Shown here: one piece after another, positions 34,446 to 45,195 of the stretch
Layout: the number at the start of each line of letters is the position of its first letter
How positions within the stretch are numbered: the first letter of the stretch is position 1
Assembly (NCBI GenBank): GCA_037954665.1
Contig: JBBMOL010000375.1
Location: 62,001-126,000, forward strand
Direction of reading: 5' to 3'
Length of the DNA stretch: 64,000 bases
DNA from: Laguncularia racemosa
Taxonomy: Eukaryota > Streptophyta > Magnoliopsida > Myrtales > Combretaceae
The notes under the pieces: generated by a model
Told to the model about the DNA's origin: nothing
Database searches by the model: none
What the model saw: the letters and a program-made list of their open reading frames with translations, nothing else
Program-made: the position numbers and the translations under genes

Positions 34446-35305
34446 TATGAAAGCGGTTTGGTATGTTGATTACCATCTTCCCCTAATTCTTTCATTGAAA
34501 AGGATATTTGATCAATGGCAAAAAAATGGAATTGACAATTTGTCCTAATTTTTTAGTAGACATTCCTTGTGGCATCTTAAGTTTCAAAATTCTGAATAAG
34601 GCTTCTTTGTGAGGCTTGAAAGAGAGTAGAAGATCCATAACGGAGATTTAGGTTGGGGTTTTTGATGATTGGTCCATGATATTGTACTCGCAGGACTTGA
34701 TCATCTTTGAAAAAGCTGGTAGCCCCTTTTCTTCTTCTACTACCGGCTTTATAACTTTATTGCTTGATTCATCGATTTTAGGATTTTTCGTAGGCTCTTC
34801 TTCAGGGCTATGGACCCTTCATGACTAAGTGATTCCTCTAATGATAGAACTTGAGGGTTTCTCTTGATTAATCATCTCATAATTAAATAGGGCAGCCTTA
34901 TAATTTTTTAGTGCTAAGGAAACATGGAAAGTATATTTCTTAGCTTTTGGGACTTTTTGCTCTTGTTTAAGTTCCTTGTAACATTTTAGGATCATTGGTT
35001 TAAAATCAGGACCTATTATGTTAACCATTTGATCATTCTCCTTCTCATTCTAGGGTTATCTTTTTCTTTAAAATCTGAACCCTAACCACTTGGGGTAAGT
35101 TCTTCATAGATCGATAGTTAGATAGAGTAGATAACAAAATAATCAAATTTCCTTAAATTTTGCCTTAACAAACCAACCATAGGATCACTTACATGTCATC
35201 TTTTCTCCAACTCCTTTTGAGTCATTGACTTGTAAGGCTTGGTAAACAACATTTCCCCAATGTAGGATGCTTGGATCTTGCCTTCTAATAAGAATTGACA
35301 AATGG
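34446..35305 (-). pseudogene. T1 region between gag and protease
   Basis: Coding remains of the Tat polyprotein upstream of the protease. A 67-codon open piece (34825-35028) has IIGPDFKPMILKCY and FNYEMINQEKPSS. No domain is recognised. The piece ends where the solo LTR at 35311 is inserted. Confidence 0.5.
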
Positions 35306-35310
35306 TTGAT

Positions 35311-36742
35311 TGATAAGTGTTAAAAGAACCCTATTTATAGTGCTTATTGAATATGAATTTTTATAATTTTTTGTGAATTTATTAAGAAAAAGATACTTAA
35401 GTGCATAATATTTGATTTCAAGGGTTAAAGAGTGCAAATTAAAGATTTAAAGAAGATTCAAGCAAAAACGAAGTGAAATCTAGAAAAATATGAGAAAAAG
35501 TGATTTTCATGTATGCATAATCTTTAGCATGGTCGTGATAATGTTGGTGTAGGGAGCAAAAAGTGATCAGAATACATCATGCAATTGTGCCTTGGCCATT
35601 GCATAAGTCATGCAGAGAGTCATGTTGAAGTAAGAAATATGCCTAGAGAAGAAACTACAAGAATCATAGAGTGTACGACCTCGAGCACGATCGTGTAGGA
35701 GGCCATGTAGAAACCAGAAAGTTAGAATTTTATGTTTTTCCAAAGTGTACAGCCCCGAGCATGGGTATGCACCAAATCATGCATGCAATAAAAAATTCCC
35801 AAACTATAATACTTGCTTCGTTACGAAAATTAGGGATTTGGATTTATTTTCTCTCATAACCACTATAAAAACCCTAGGAGAGCAAAATCACACATTTGGA
35901 GAGCAAAATCACTAGAGCATCATCGAGAAACACAAAATGATTACGAGAGTTTATTCTTTTCATCATGAATCATTACTATTTCTCTAGATTTCTTGTTATC
36001 ACTGTAGATTCTATGGAGGAGTAGATTTATATGCCTTACATCTTGTGAAACTCTAAACCATGAGATTGAATTACTTATTGATTATTTTAAAGTTTTTGTC
36101 TTTGTATCTATTCATGTGTTTTACTGCTGTGTAATTAATTTATGCGCATGAATTGATTACATGTATGATTCTTGTTAAATAGAGAGAGGTCTCATCTAAT
36201 AGGATGGATCTTCATGAATGGAAAGATTACATGTTTTACCTAAAGGTAGGAAAACTTCCATTCTACATAAAGATTTAATCTTTAATTGGGAATTGTGAAC
36301 TTAATGAAATCTTATAAGGCGATAGTGAGGGAGAGATCCCTACTATTCCATATAAGGTTATTAAGTTATTAACTTGAGGGAATAATTAATTTAATTGAGA
36401 ATTCTTGCATTATAAAGCATAAAGAATTAATTAGTCAACACCTTATTATAAGAAAATTAGGGTTTAGAGTGGATCAAGATGAAGTATATGCCTTTGTGAT
36501 TGAATTTATTTATTTCAATGATTATAATTAATCTTAGGGTTATTAGATTAGTAATTAGTAATTTAATTTATTAATCTCACATTGAAAATTAGACTAGATA
36601 GTAGAAAACCAATAATATTAATATTTGTTTCTAAGATCCTTGAGGACAATACCCATTACTATCTATACTACATTAGATAGGTGTACTTGCCTAGTTAGGT
36701 CATTAGATTTCTTTAGGTTTATAAATTTATAATTTGATACGA
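35311..36742 (+). repeat. Solo Athila-like LTR inserted in T1
   Basis: Begins TGATAAGTG after TTGAT (35306-35310). The right end is near 36742 (GATACGA, then TTGGA), which would give a duplication with one mismatch. It resembles Athila LTRs in having a TATA box (TATAAAAA, 35864-35871), a later segment of light sequence with tgaggacaatacc, and a short end after gtgtacttgcc. A cacgatcgtg-type motif cluster lies at 35671-35780, about 84 bp upstream of the TATA box. No internal sequence is attached. Confidence 0.75.
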
Positions 36743-36747
36743 TTGGA

Positions 36748-38081
36748 TAATGACCCACCATTAACTTAGCTTATGCTCTATTGTTTAGGTTAATTGATAG
36801 TAGGAAGTCGACTTGTTGCAAGTTCCATGCTACTTGCTCTATCGGTAACCTATCTAAATCAACTTCTGGATCATGTGCTTCTAAAATGATCATGTTAATG
36901 GTAGAGCCATGATTGGGAAGTGGTTATTGTTGACATTGGAAGTGAGTGACTCAACGAAATCTAACTACACTACTCCTACATCGATTACATTATAGATTTT
37001 ATTCTTAACTCTCTAGCACCTATTTATAGAATGTCCTACCTTCCCTATATGGTATTCGCATTGAGGTTGGGGTCATAGGTTCTTGGCCTATATCTCTCAT
37101 TGAGAATTTAAAGTTGATTAGATTATCAACCTTAAGGCTAGCAAAGACTTAGCTTAGAGGGATTGGGATTTGGTTGAATTATCTAGGAGGTCTATTGATT
37201 TGGGGTTAATTACTTGGTTATGGTTGGATTGAGGTGTTTATGGTTGGGTTTGGTGTTTGGAAAGAAAGGTGAGGGGTTGGCTTGCTGTTTCTACTGGAAG
37301 TAACCATGCCAATTGTGGCTTTTTTTCCTTTGATATTATTTAAAGGTTTAGATGATGTTGCCTTGGAAGTTTTATTGATTGGCAATTTTCTAGAGGTAAT
37401 AGCACTCTCAATCCTACACCCTGTTGCTACCACTTTTGCAAAGCTTGAAGATGTTTACCTAATCAAGTGGGTGAAATAGGGTTTCTCTAATATATTGATG
37501 AAAATGAACATTAGCTCTTTCTTAAAGTTTGGAGTAATGATCTTTGCAGCCTGAGCCCTCTAATGTTGAGCATATTCTTTGAAGGACTCATTATGTTTCT
37601 TGCAGATACTCCCTAAATCCCACTCTAAGGGAGCAACTTCAATGTTGAATTTGTATTGCTCATAGAATGCCTAAGCTAACCTTTCCCAAGTGTTGATTTG
37701 ATTGAAGTCCAATTGTGCATACTAAGCTAAAGTAAGTCCAGTGAGACTATCTTGGAAAGTTTGCACCATTAGTTTGTCGTATTGAACATATTTGCCCATT
37801 TTTCAAGCATATAGTCTGGTGTGCATCTTTGGGCATCTAGTGCCATTGTACTTCTCAAACTTTGGCACCTTAAATTTCTTAGGATAGATAATGGCATTAA
37901 AAACTGTTAAATTGGTGATGCTAATTGGCTTGTATCCATATGGTCTTTCCAAAGTTCTTATTTTGTCAACAAACTACTAGTAAAGCTTTCTCTCAATCTC
38001 CTTTTTTCTTTCCTCCATCTATCTTTATGGAGTTTCGGGATGGTACAAGATTCGAACTCCTAACTTTGGGTCGATATCAAA
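36748..38081 (-). pseudogene. T1 gag, main part (broken)
   Basis: The capsid region (37470-38070) has RPYGYKPISITNL, KKFKVPKFEKYNGT, VQTFQDSLTGL and APLEWDLGSICKKHNESFKE, the usual Tat gag segments. A knuckle-like segment CEYHIGKVGHSINRC lies near 37000-37080. Many stops occur. The N-terminal part of the same gag is at 40778-41005, on the far side of the inverted-LTR unit. Confidence 0.78.
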
Positions 38082-38086
38082 CATTG
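38082..38086. repeat. Target-site duplication CATTG, left copy
   Basis: Directly left of the TGATGAG start of the left LTR. It is repeated in direct orientation at 40773-40777, right of the inverted LTR. Confidence 0.82.
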
Positions 38087-38910
38087 TGATGAGATCCGGG
38101 ATGAGAGCCAAGCCGGAAGAAGAAATGTGGATCCTCTTGAAGTGCCACCTGGACCGATCACAAGAAATCGAGCAAAACGATTCAAGGAAGCACATAACGG
38201 GTTGATAAAGGTTGTCCACGAAGCCGGAAAGGATTGGAGCAATCATGAAGTTGGAACGGATTGGAACAACCATGGGAAGACCCTTACTTTTGTACAAGTT
38301 ATACTGGACATGGGTTGAAGAGGGCGTGTATTTTCAAGGCACGACCGTGTATGGAGTCAAGCAAATCTACAAAAAGATACACGGCTAAAGTACACGGGCA
38401 TGTATGTTGCCAGAAGTTGCACAGAAAGATACACGACCAAAGTACACGAGCGTGTATGTTGCTAGAAGTTGCACAGAAAAGTACACGAGCGTGTACACGG
38501 CCGTGTATCCCCTGTCGGCCAGCTTGTTCTGTTTCATGTTTTTATGCCACTTAACTAAACTATGTCGTTTTGGACTTGTTTTACACGAATTGTAACCCTA
38601 GTATAAAAGCTCCTAGGGTTTAGAACAACTTAGATTAGACATCTTTGAACATTAAACATCTTTGAGAGACACCTCTCTTGGTTCTTCAAGAACTAAATCG
38701 AACTTATCGGATTGATTTCCGTGGCGTTCATCCCGACTTATCAATCAGTCTTTCATCCCGATTGTGGCGTCTTCACTTTATACTAAGGTTCTTGTCTCGC
38801 TTATAAACAACGGGTCGCGATTTCCACTTTAGGTGTTTGGGCATCTCAGGCAACGAATTTTCGAACGTATTAGTATTGGGTTTCGTCACGGCTTGGCATG
38901 GTTCGTATCA
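38087..38910 (+). repeat. Left LTR of the inverted unit
   Basis: TGATGAG...GTATCA, 824 bp. Its start encodes PPGPITRNRAKRFKEA, the tail of a Gypsy polyprotein that extends into the LTR. A CACG/CGTG motif array lies at 38323-38511 and TATAAAAG at 38602-38609, 91 bp further on. It is about 95% like the right LTR by eye. Confidence 0.92.
38323..38609 (+). promoter_or_regulatory. Promoter of left inverted-unit LTR: motif array and TATA box
   Basis: Array of cgtgta, cacgac, cacggc, acacgagcgtgt and cacggccgtg motifs (38323-38511), then TATAAAAG (38602-38609). It drives transcription rightward, into the internal segment and on into the inverted right LTR. Confidence 0.68.
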
Positions 38911-38913
38911 GTT

Positions 38914-38925
38914 TGGTATCAGAGC
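38914..38925 (+). promoter_or_regulatory. Primer-binding site (initiator tRNA-Met type)
   Basis: TGGTATCAGAGC three bases after the end of the left LTR, the standard plant iMet PBS. No PBS lies beside the right LTR. Confidence 0.9.
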
Positions 38926-39414
38926 TTAGGTTTGTCAAAACATCAAGTTCGGTTGAGGAAGGTAATATCAAAAACCCTAACTCCAATCGTTCATATCCAT
39001 TGTTAGCATTCAATTCTGCAATATTAATTGTCTTTTGATAGTGTAGTATTTACTAATTGATTGTAAAAAAGAAGAGTAAAAAATCACGACAAAAAAAAAG
39101 AAGGGAAAAGAAAAGAAAAGAGAAACGTGATCAAAAGCCAAAAACAGAGACAAAAAAAAAATTCAAATAGAAAAATAGAGGAAAATTTTACGAACCCTAG
39201 AGTTGGTTTTGAATTCTACGGAAGGAAATTGGTGTAGTTCGGGTTAGTTCCAAGAGAATTGAGAAGAGGAAATTGGTGAGTGATATCATCGTTGTTTGTG
39301 AGAATACACGAGTGACTGTGTGATATCATCATTTGAGTGAAACACGTAAGGGAGTGTATCGTGAGGTTTGATCATATATATATTTGTGTTGTACTAATTT
39401 TTTCTGCAGGAACT

Positions 39415-39882
39415 ATGTCGAGACAACATTCTCCTGAAGGTGAGAGGGGAAGGTTTGATGCTAGGTTAGTAATTGAGGCAATGAGGGGAGAAATGGAGAG
39501 GATGTTCCAAGAGGGAATGGAACAAATTCATGAGACGGTAGAGCAAAAACTAAAGCAATCCACAAACGTATTCCAAGGGCGTAAGAGGGAGAGTCATTCT
39601 AGGAGAGTATCGAGTAATGGAGATAAAATGTTGGATGATGATTTTTATGAGCCTTCTGTTGGGAGTTATAGAGGTTATAGTGGTCGGAACAGAGTGACTA
39701 GAGATTGGGAAGATAGAGCAGATAGGAAAAGAGAGAATATATTTCATACTAGATGTTATCTAGGAGATCACATTTGTAGTTTGATTATTGATGGGGGAAG
39801 TCGCAGTAATGTAGTGAGCAATTTTATTGTTGAGAGGCTGGGGCTTAAAACTGTTAGACACCCTAGTCCATATAAATTGTAG
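39415..39882 (+). CDS. Shortened gag-protease ORF of the inverted unit
   Basis: Start placed at the ATG at 39415 (MSRQHSPEGERG), just after a ttttttctgcag tract. It has a gag N-terminal segment (ARLVIEAMRGEMERMFQEGM, charged and helical), then a Ser/Arg-rich stretch, then protease beginning RENIFHTRC with active site LIIDGGSRSNVVS. Nearly all of the capsid and the zinc knuckle are missing, so gag and protease are fused by a deletion. After YKL a TAG occurs, then WLNDSGETKVS, and the coding sequence is cut by the inverted LTR at 39949. It is related to the protease at 19100-19420. Confidence 0.75.
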   Translation: MSRQHSPEGERGRFDARLVIEAMRGEMERMFQEGMEQIHETVEQKLKQSTNVFQGRKRESHSRRVSSNGDKMLDDDFYEPSVGSYRGYSGRNRVTRDWEDRADRKRENIFHTRCYLGDHICSLIIDGGSRSNVVSNFIVERLGLKTVRHPSPYKL

Positions 39883-39948
39883 TGGTTGAATGATAGTGGT
39901 GAGACTAAGGTGAGTAGGTAAGCCTTCATTGGTTTTCACATTGTTAAC

Positions 39949-40772
39949 TGATACGAACCACGCCAACCCGTGACGAAACCCAATACCAATACGTTCGGAA
40001 ATTCGTTGCCTGAGATGCCCAAACACCTAAAGTGGAAACCGCAACCCGTTGTCTATAAGCGAGACAAGAACCTTGGTATAAAGTGAAGACGCCACAATCG
40101 GGATGAAAGACCGATTGATAAGTCGGGATGAACGCTACGGAAATCAATCCGATAAGTTCGATTTAGTTCTTGAAGAACCAAGAGAGGTGCCTCTCAAAGA
40201 TGTTTAATGTTCAAAGATGTCTAATCTAAGTTGTTCTAAACCCTAGGAGCTTTTATACAAGGGTTACAATTCATGTAAAACAAGTCTAAAACGACGTAGT
40301 TTAGTTAAGTGGCATAAAAACGCGAAACAGAACAAGCTGGCCGACAGGGGATACACGGCCGTGTACACGCTCGTGTACTTTGGCCGTCTACTTTTCTGTG
40401 CAACTTCTAGCAACATACACACCCGTGTATCTTTCTGTGCAACTTCTGGCAACATACACGCCCGTATACTTTAGCCGTGTATCATTCAGTGGATTTGCTT
40501 GACTCCATACACGGTCGTGCCTTGAAAATACACACCTTCTTCAACCCGTATCTAGTATAACTTGTACAAAAGCAAGGGTCTTCCCATGGTTGTTCCAATC
40601 CGTTCCAACTTCATGATTGCTCCAATCCTTTCCGGCTTCATGGACAACCTTTATCAACCCGTTATGTGCTTCCTTGAATCGTTTTGCTTGATTTCTTGTG
40701 ATTGGTCCAGGCGGCACTTCAAGAGGATCCACATTTCTTCTTTCGGCTTGGCTCTCGTCCCGGATCTCATCA
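39949..40772 (-). repeat. Right LTR of the inverted unit
   Basis: The minus strand reads TGATGAG...GTATCA, 824 bp. A motif array lies at about 40344-40530 and the minus-strand TATA box at 40250-40257, 87 bp from the array. It differs from the left LTR by scattered substitutions and by rearranged motif units within the array. Confidence 0.92.
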
Positions 40773-40777
40773 CATTG
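40773..40777. repeat. Target-site duplication CATTG, right copy
   Basis: Direct repeat of 38082-38086. Beyond it the T1 gag resumes. Confidence 0.82.
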
Positions 40778-41005
40778 GATTGAACCTAGAGCTGATTTCC
40801 TCATTTTTAGGGGTGGAATTTCGATTGCTTTTCCCTTTTAACCCCCTGAATGGCCTTCTTGAATTGGTTAGGTAGATTGAAGGAGAGTAAGACTTTCCAC
40901 TAGCAACTTAACTTGATCATTGAGGTTCTGCATTATTTGCTCAAATGAAATCCTCCTTTGATTAGTAGTATTGTCGTTGGCATTGCTGTTGTTGTTGCTT
41001 GACAT
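40778..41005 (-). pseudogene. T1 gag, N-terminal part
   Basis: Start at the ATG at 41005: an Asn-rich N-terminus (MSSNNNSNAND) then RISFEQIMQNLNDQVKLLVESL, a likely coiled coil. It continues on the far side of the inverted-LTR unit at 38081. Confidence 0.72.
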
Positions 41006-41199
41006 CTTGGCTCTAAAATGGGTGTTATATAGACTTCTTATGGGGTTCAACCGCTTAGGTGCTATCTTGAAACCTGGGTAGATCAACACTGGAAAAATTG
41101 TTAGTTTAAATTTTTTTTTAATAAAATGAATGCATTTATGATTCAAGCAGATGTAATTATGGAAACCGACAAGTAATTGTTAAAGAAAAAATTATGGGA
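41006..41199. other. Spacer between T1 ORF1 and gag
   Basis: Short AT-rich non-coding stretch. No motif recognised. Confidence 0.4.
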
Positions 41200-42797
41200 A
41201 TTTTATTAAAGTTGGAAATTTCAAAGTTTTGATTACATTGTAGAAAAATAAAACAACCTAATGTCTAATTCTTCTAACTTTTTTCTTAGCAATTGGTTCT
41301 CATAAGAGCTTCCTCTTTTTCTGGTGATTTGGCATTGGGCCTTTCTTCGTTCCTTTCCCTTGAGTGGTTAGCACTTCTAACTCCTTAATCTTCTATTAAG
41401 CTATCCTTAATTGGGCTTCTAGAGCTTTGTTCTTTTGATGGGACTCTTTGAATTTGTTCTTCTAGGTATCTACTTCAGGTTCTACACTATCAAAGTGAAC
41501 TTTCATCCGAGCTTATACTTGTTTCATATAGGTTTTCATCTCTAAGCATGGGTTACTTGGTGCAGAACGTGTGATATCGGGAACTCAGTAGACTCTTTTT
41601 CCGATCTTGTATAGTTGATTAATGATGAAGTCTCTGGTGGCCTAATTTTTTCTAACTTGACTATCAAATTCGCTTAAATCAATATTAGGGCTTTCAATTC
41701 AGGATTCCCACAAAGCCTTTATTCCTAATAACTTAGCTACTTTATCAACTATTATCATGCTAAGGTCTTGGTACTCTAATGTAATTAATTGTAGTGATGG
41801 TTTATGGACTATATTTTGAATAGTGCTGAATTAATGGACTACTGAATGTGGATAGTAGCTTACACACCAACTGAGTTCGATTAATGGGACTACTTGAAAG
41901 TCTTTGCACCTTAGGATGATTTTGTTGCAGTTACTCTATTTGGCAGTCCATAGGATGTCATTCACACTAAAGCTTTCAAGTAGCTTGACCTAAGTGTAGC
42001 TAAGATTGTCATTAGGTAATTTCATTTTTTCTCCACAAGATTTAATGAGGTCAATTTGGTAGGCCAATGATCATCTAATCATATTCAGCCAGAAGCATTT
42101 GATGTAGCTTATGAACCAGATTAAGATAAGGTTGATGTTACTTCTAAAGATGACATGCTTTTTCCTCTTTACAAAATTTAAGTTATGAATTTGTTTAGCT
42201 AAGAGGGTAGGAATATTGGAATTTCCTTTCAGAAATTGGGTCACTAGCTCAGCTACCTTATAATGAATGTAGAAGACAAAAAAGGAGAGTTCTAAATGCT
42301 AATAGTATATAAGGATGGACCTGGTTCTGTATGTAATTTTTGAGGTCCCCACAAAGAATGCCCTTCTTATCTTCAACATCATATTGGGTTCAAACCATGG
42401 TTACAAGTTCGTTAGATGGATGTAATGCCAATTATACTTCTCAAATGCTTCATTGGTTACTAATTTATGAATTCCCAACATCCTACTAAAAATGCTAGCT
42501 GGCCTTAATTTTAGCTCTGGTATGTATACTTCGTTGGCCAGTGGAGGGGCTTGAAGAAGTTGAGTGTATTCCTCTATTATTGGTGGGATTTTATGTAGGC
42601 TAAGAAAAAATGCCATGGACTCTAATTTTTAGAAATGCATCGAAGCTTGGATTAAGGAAATATTGGATTCAATCTTCATGAGGGATAGAACCAACCTAAT
42701 CTTGTCATTAATGTAAGCCTGTTCTTCAGGATGATAGAGGGCAAGCTAGAAATCCAATATAAGCTTTTGGGTCTAGGGGCTTCTCAACATTAGCCAT
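41200..42797 (-). pseudogene. T1 ORF1 (extra ORF upstream of gag, Tat/Ogre type), broken
   Basis: Begins at an ATG at 42797 with MANVEKPLDPKAYIGFLACP. A 71-codon open piece (42401-42616) has PPIIEEYTQLLQAPP and LKLRPASIFSRMLGI, a pattern of the plant transposon protein encoded upstream of gag in Ogre-like elements. Many stops. The role of ORF1 in these elements is not established. T2 seems to have lost most of this region. Confidence 0.65.
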
Positions 42798-43427
42798 CTA
42801 GAAGATTACAAGGAAAGATTACTGTCAAGTCTAGTTTTTGTCCTTTATTCTTTATTTCTATTCTATACTATCTAAAAACCATAAACTAAAAAAAAAAAAA
42901 AAACTTTATTTTTATATATTATTGTCATTTTCACTTTTTATTGTATTTTTGTTCCTAAAAATTTATTTATACTAAGATTTTTACTTATTTAATTTAATTT
43001 TCTATAATTTTCATTTTTATATTTTTTATTTATAAGATCTTAGCTTATACTAAAGATCTTTATTTTTATTATTTTTTTCTAGATTTTTAGACTTTTAGAT
43101 TTGAGCTAAAGATTCTTATTTTATTAATGATTTTATTTAATTTTTTACATATTAATGTTTTATCTAATATATATATTTATTTAAGATATTATTTAATTAA
43201 ATTATATATTTTTATTACTAAAAACTTTATTTAATTAATTTTTTTAGATTTTTATTTTTCACCATTAGGCGGTGGTTTACACCACGAGAACTTAATGGGT
43301 ACTTCAAATTAATTTTTTTTTTCTATTTTTTTGGCTAAAAAATACAATAAAATAAATGAAGAAAATGCAAAGAAAATAAAATAGAAATAATAATAAAAAA
43401 TTACACCAACGGGGTTGCTAAGTAGCA
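42798..43427. other. AT-rich leader of T1
   Basis: Mostly A and T runs, no frame. At the LTR B border (43401-43427) is a short G-rich segment with ggggttgctaagtagca. A related segment (ggggctgcctacttagtg) lies at the LTR E border, so it marks the 5' leader of both elements. I cannot name a primer tRNA for it. Confidence 0.5.
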
Positions 43428-44670
43428 TGTGAGTCTGATTGGGTCATTGGTCGGATTGAGTCGTAGGTTGGATTGCGAGTTCGGAGGTAGCTGGACAATG
43501 GTGTTTATTTTGAGCACTCTAGCGATCGTTGAGGGTGGTTGGAGTGTCAAACTTGAGGTTTTTGAGGGTGAAGATTCAATTAGTGGTGTTAGTTTTAGCT
43601 GAAAACTAGCCTAGAGGGGTGTTTTAGAGGTGGCTGAGAGTAGCGGTTGTGGTGGCTCTTTGATCCCGTTGATCTAAGAAAAATTAGGCCAAAAGATAGG
43701 GCTTTTCCTCTTCTACGTGACCTAAGGAATCTATTGGTGCCTAAATGGTCGTTTAAGGTTATGTGTGGGTAGAGCTATCCTAGAGAGAAGGTGGTGGCCA
43801 ATGGTGTGGGTATTTTTAGAGAGAGAAAGTGGTTGTGTGAGCTTGTGGGTGTATGTTCATAGTGATTTTGAAGGTTTTTAAAATTGTGATACCTTAGCTT
43901 AATTATAGGACTATGGATGAGCTCGGGATAGCTTGGATAAGCATGAATTAGTTCATGCGCAACCTCTCCTTGATTCGATTATATTCAAATTTTTTGTTTG
44001 AATTCATGCTTATCTAGTTTTTTGTTTTTTGTTTTTTTTGGCCAAATTTCACTTGATCCGCCTTGAAAAATGAGTGTGGGATGTTTGGATTCAAGCTTGT
44101 CTCTTTCTCACATTCATCGGCTAGAGATTGAAGATGATCATGTGTTGAGCACTTGCCTGAATCTAGCCAATCGGTTGCCACATGGTAGTTAAGGGGAAGA
44201 AAAAGAAAAAAAAAAACTTGCATGAAGTGCCGTCTAGAGGAATTGAACCTACATCCTGCACACTACACATTTCACACAGGCACAAGCATAAATTAGTTGG
44301 GCTGGCCCTTTTCTCATTCTTTACATGCAACTAATTTTTATATAAGTTAACGGTCTTAATTAATTTTTATTGATTTGAGGTTTCCAAGCTTAATTTAGAA
44401 TCCCTTTTAGAGTCACTTTTATTGAAAATATTCATGTTTTTTAATTATTTTTTGTCATTTTGTCCTTTTTATAATTTTTTTTATTTTCATTTTATTCACT
44501 TATTATTATTTTTCTTTTTCTTTTTCTTTTCTTTTCTTTTTTTATTTTTATTTTTTTATTATATATATTTTTCGTAAACCAAGCTTTTTATTATTACTAT
44601 TGTTATTTATTATTTATTTATTTATATATTTTAAACAAATCTAGATAAGAGTAAAAATGATGTGTTTATA
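43428..44670 (-). repeat. LTR B: 5' LTR of T1 and apparently 3' LTR of T2
   Basis: The minus strand starts TATAAACACATCATTTTTAC at 44670 (the usual first TG has become TA) and ends CAGACTCACA at 43428. To its left is T1 leader; to its right is a PPT and the T2 3' region, so it serves both elements. Its flanking five bases differ (TAGCA and GTTGC), as expected for internal sequence on each side and not for a solo LTR. It shares order and short blocks with the solo LTR at 21221-23230 but not clear identity with LTR A. Confidence 0.75.
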
Positions 44671-44685
44671 GTTGCCTCTACCCAG
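44671..44685 (-). promoter_or_regulatory. Polypurine tract of T2
   Basis: Minus-strand CTGGGTAGAGGCAAC directly before the start of LTR B. It matches the T1 tract in form. Confidence 0.72.
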
Positions 44686-44775
44686 CCTACCCCTTTTTGT
44701 AATGAAGTTCAACTAGAACTTTACTACAATGACAAAAAAAAAAAAAAGATATGATTTTTGCCCTAAGTCTATAAT

Positions 44776-45195
44776 GACACGCTTACTACTAACAAGATAT
44801 GACTCTAATGTTTGCCACCTATTGAAGAGGATGGTCTTAAGTGTGGTGCCATTTACTAACGAGAATAGACTTAAATGTGTTGCTAGCTATTGACAAGCTT
44901 GGACTTAAGAGGATTGCTAGCTGCTAATGGGACTAGACTAATTAGGTTGCCATCTACTGACAAACATAGACTTATAAGTTTTGCCATCTACTAATAAGGA
45001 TGGCCTTAAATGTGATGCTATCTACTAATGGGAATGGACTTATAAGTTTTGCCACCTACTAATGAGGATGGACTTAAATGTGGTGCCATTTACTAATGAG
45101 AATGGACTTTAATGTGATGCCATCTACTGATAAGAATGGACTTATAAGTTTTGCTAACTATTCACGATGATGGACTTAAATGTTTTTCTAATTAT
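44776..45195 (-). repeat. Minisatellite, about 34-bp unit, in the T2 3' UTR
   Basis: About 12 copies with the blocks gccatctactaatga, ggatggactta and aagttttgcca. It occupies the place where T1 has its 76-bp repeats, but the unit is unrelated. Confidence 0.85.

Larger units (their letters stand above)
38087..40772 (+). mobile_element. Inverted-LTR retrotransposon unit (iMet-primed Gypsy family)
   Basis: A 2686-bp unit: LTR in plus orientation (38087-38910), PBS, a 1038-bp internal segment with a shortened gag-protease frame, then an LTR of exactly the same length (824 bp) in minus orientation (39949-40772). The whole is flanked by CATTG direct repeats inside the T1 gag. The internal segment stops in the protease and abuts the U5 end of the inverted LTR with no PPT. 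Both outer ends are U3 ends (TGATGAG). A normal element would have two direct LTRs and one U3 and one U5 outer end. Confidence 0.85.
25043..44670 (-). mobile_element. Tat/Ogre-like retrotransposon T1 (with nested insertions)
   Basis: Minus-strand Gypsy element. From right to left: LTR B (43428-44670), AT-rich leader, an extra ORF1, gag, protease, reverse transcriptase, RNase H, archaeal-like second RNase H, integrase, a repeat-containing 3' UTR, PPT and LTR A. ORF1 upstream of gag and the second RNase H place it in the Tat lineage. LTR A and LTR B are too different to be a normal pair by eye, so the element may be recombinant. Nested inside are solo LTRs at 26139, 30092 and 35311 and the inverted-LTR unit at 38087-40772. 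The coding regions are extensively mutated. Confidence 0.75.

Noticed and set aside
43428..44670. LTR B as a solo LTR inserted in a single Tat element
   Set aside because: The five bases on each side differ (TAGCA and GTTGC), and the flanks are a leader on one side and a PPT on the other, so it is bordered by internal sequences of two elements.
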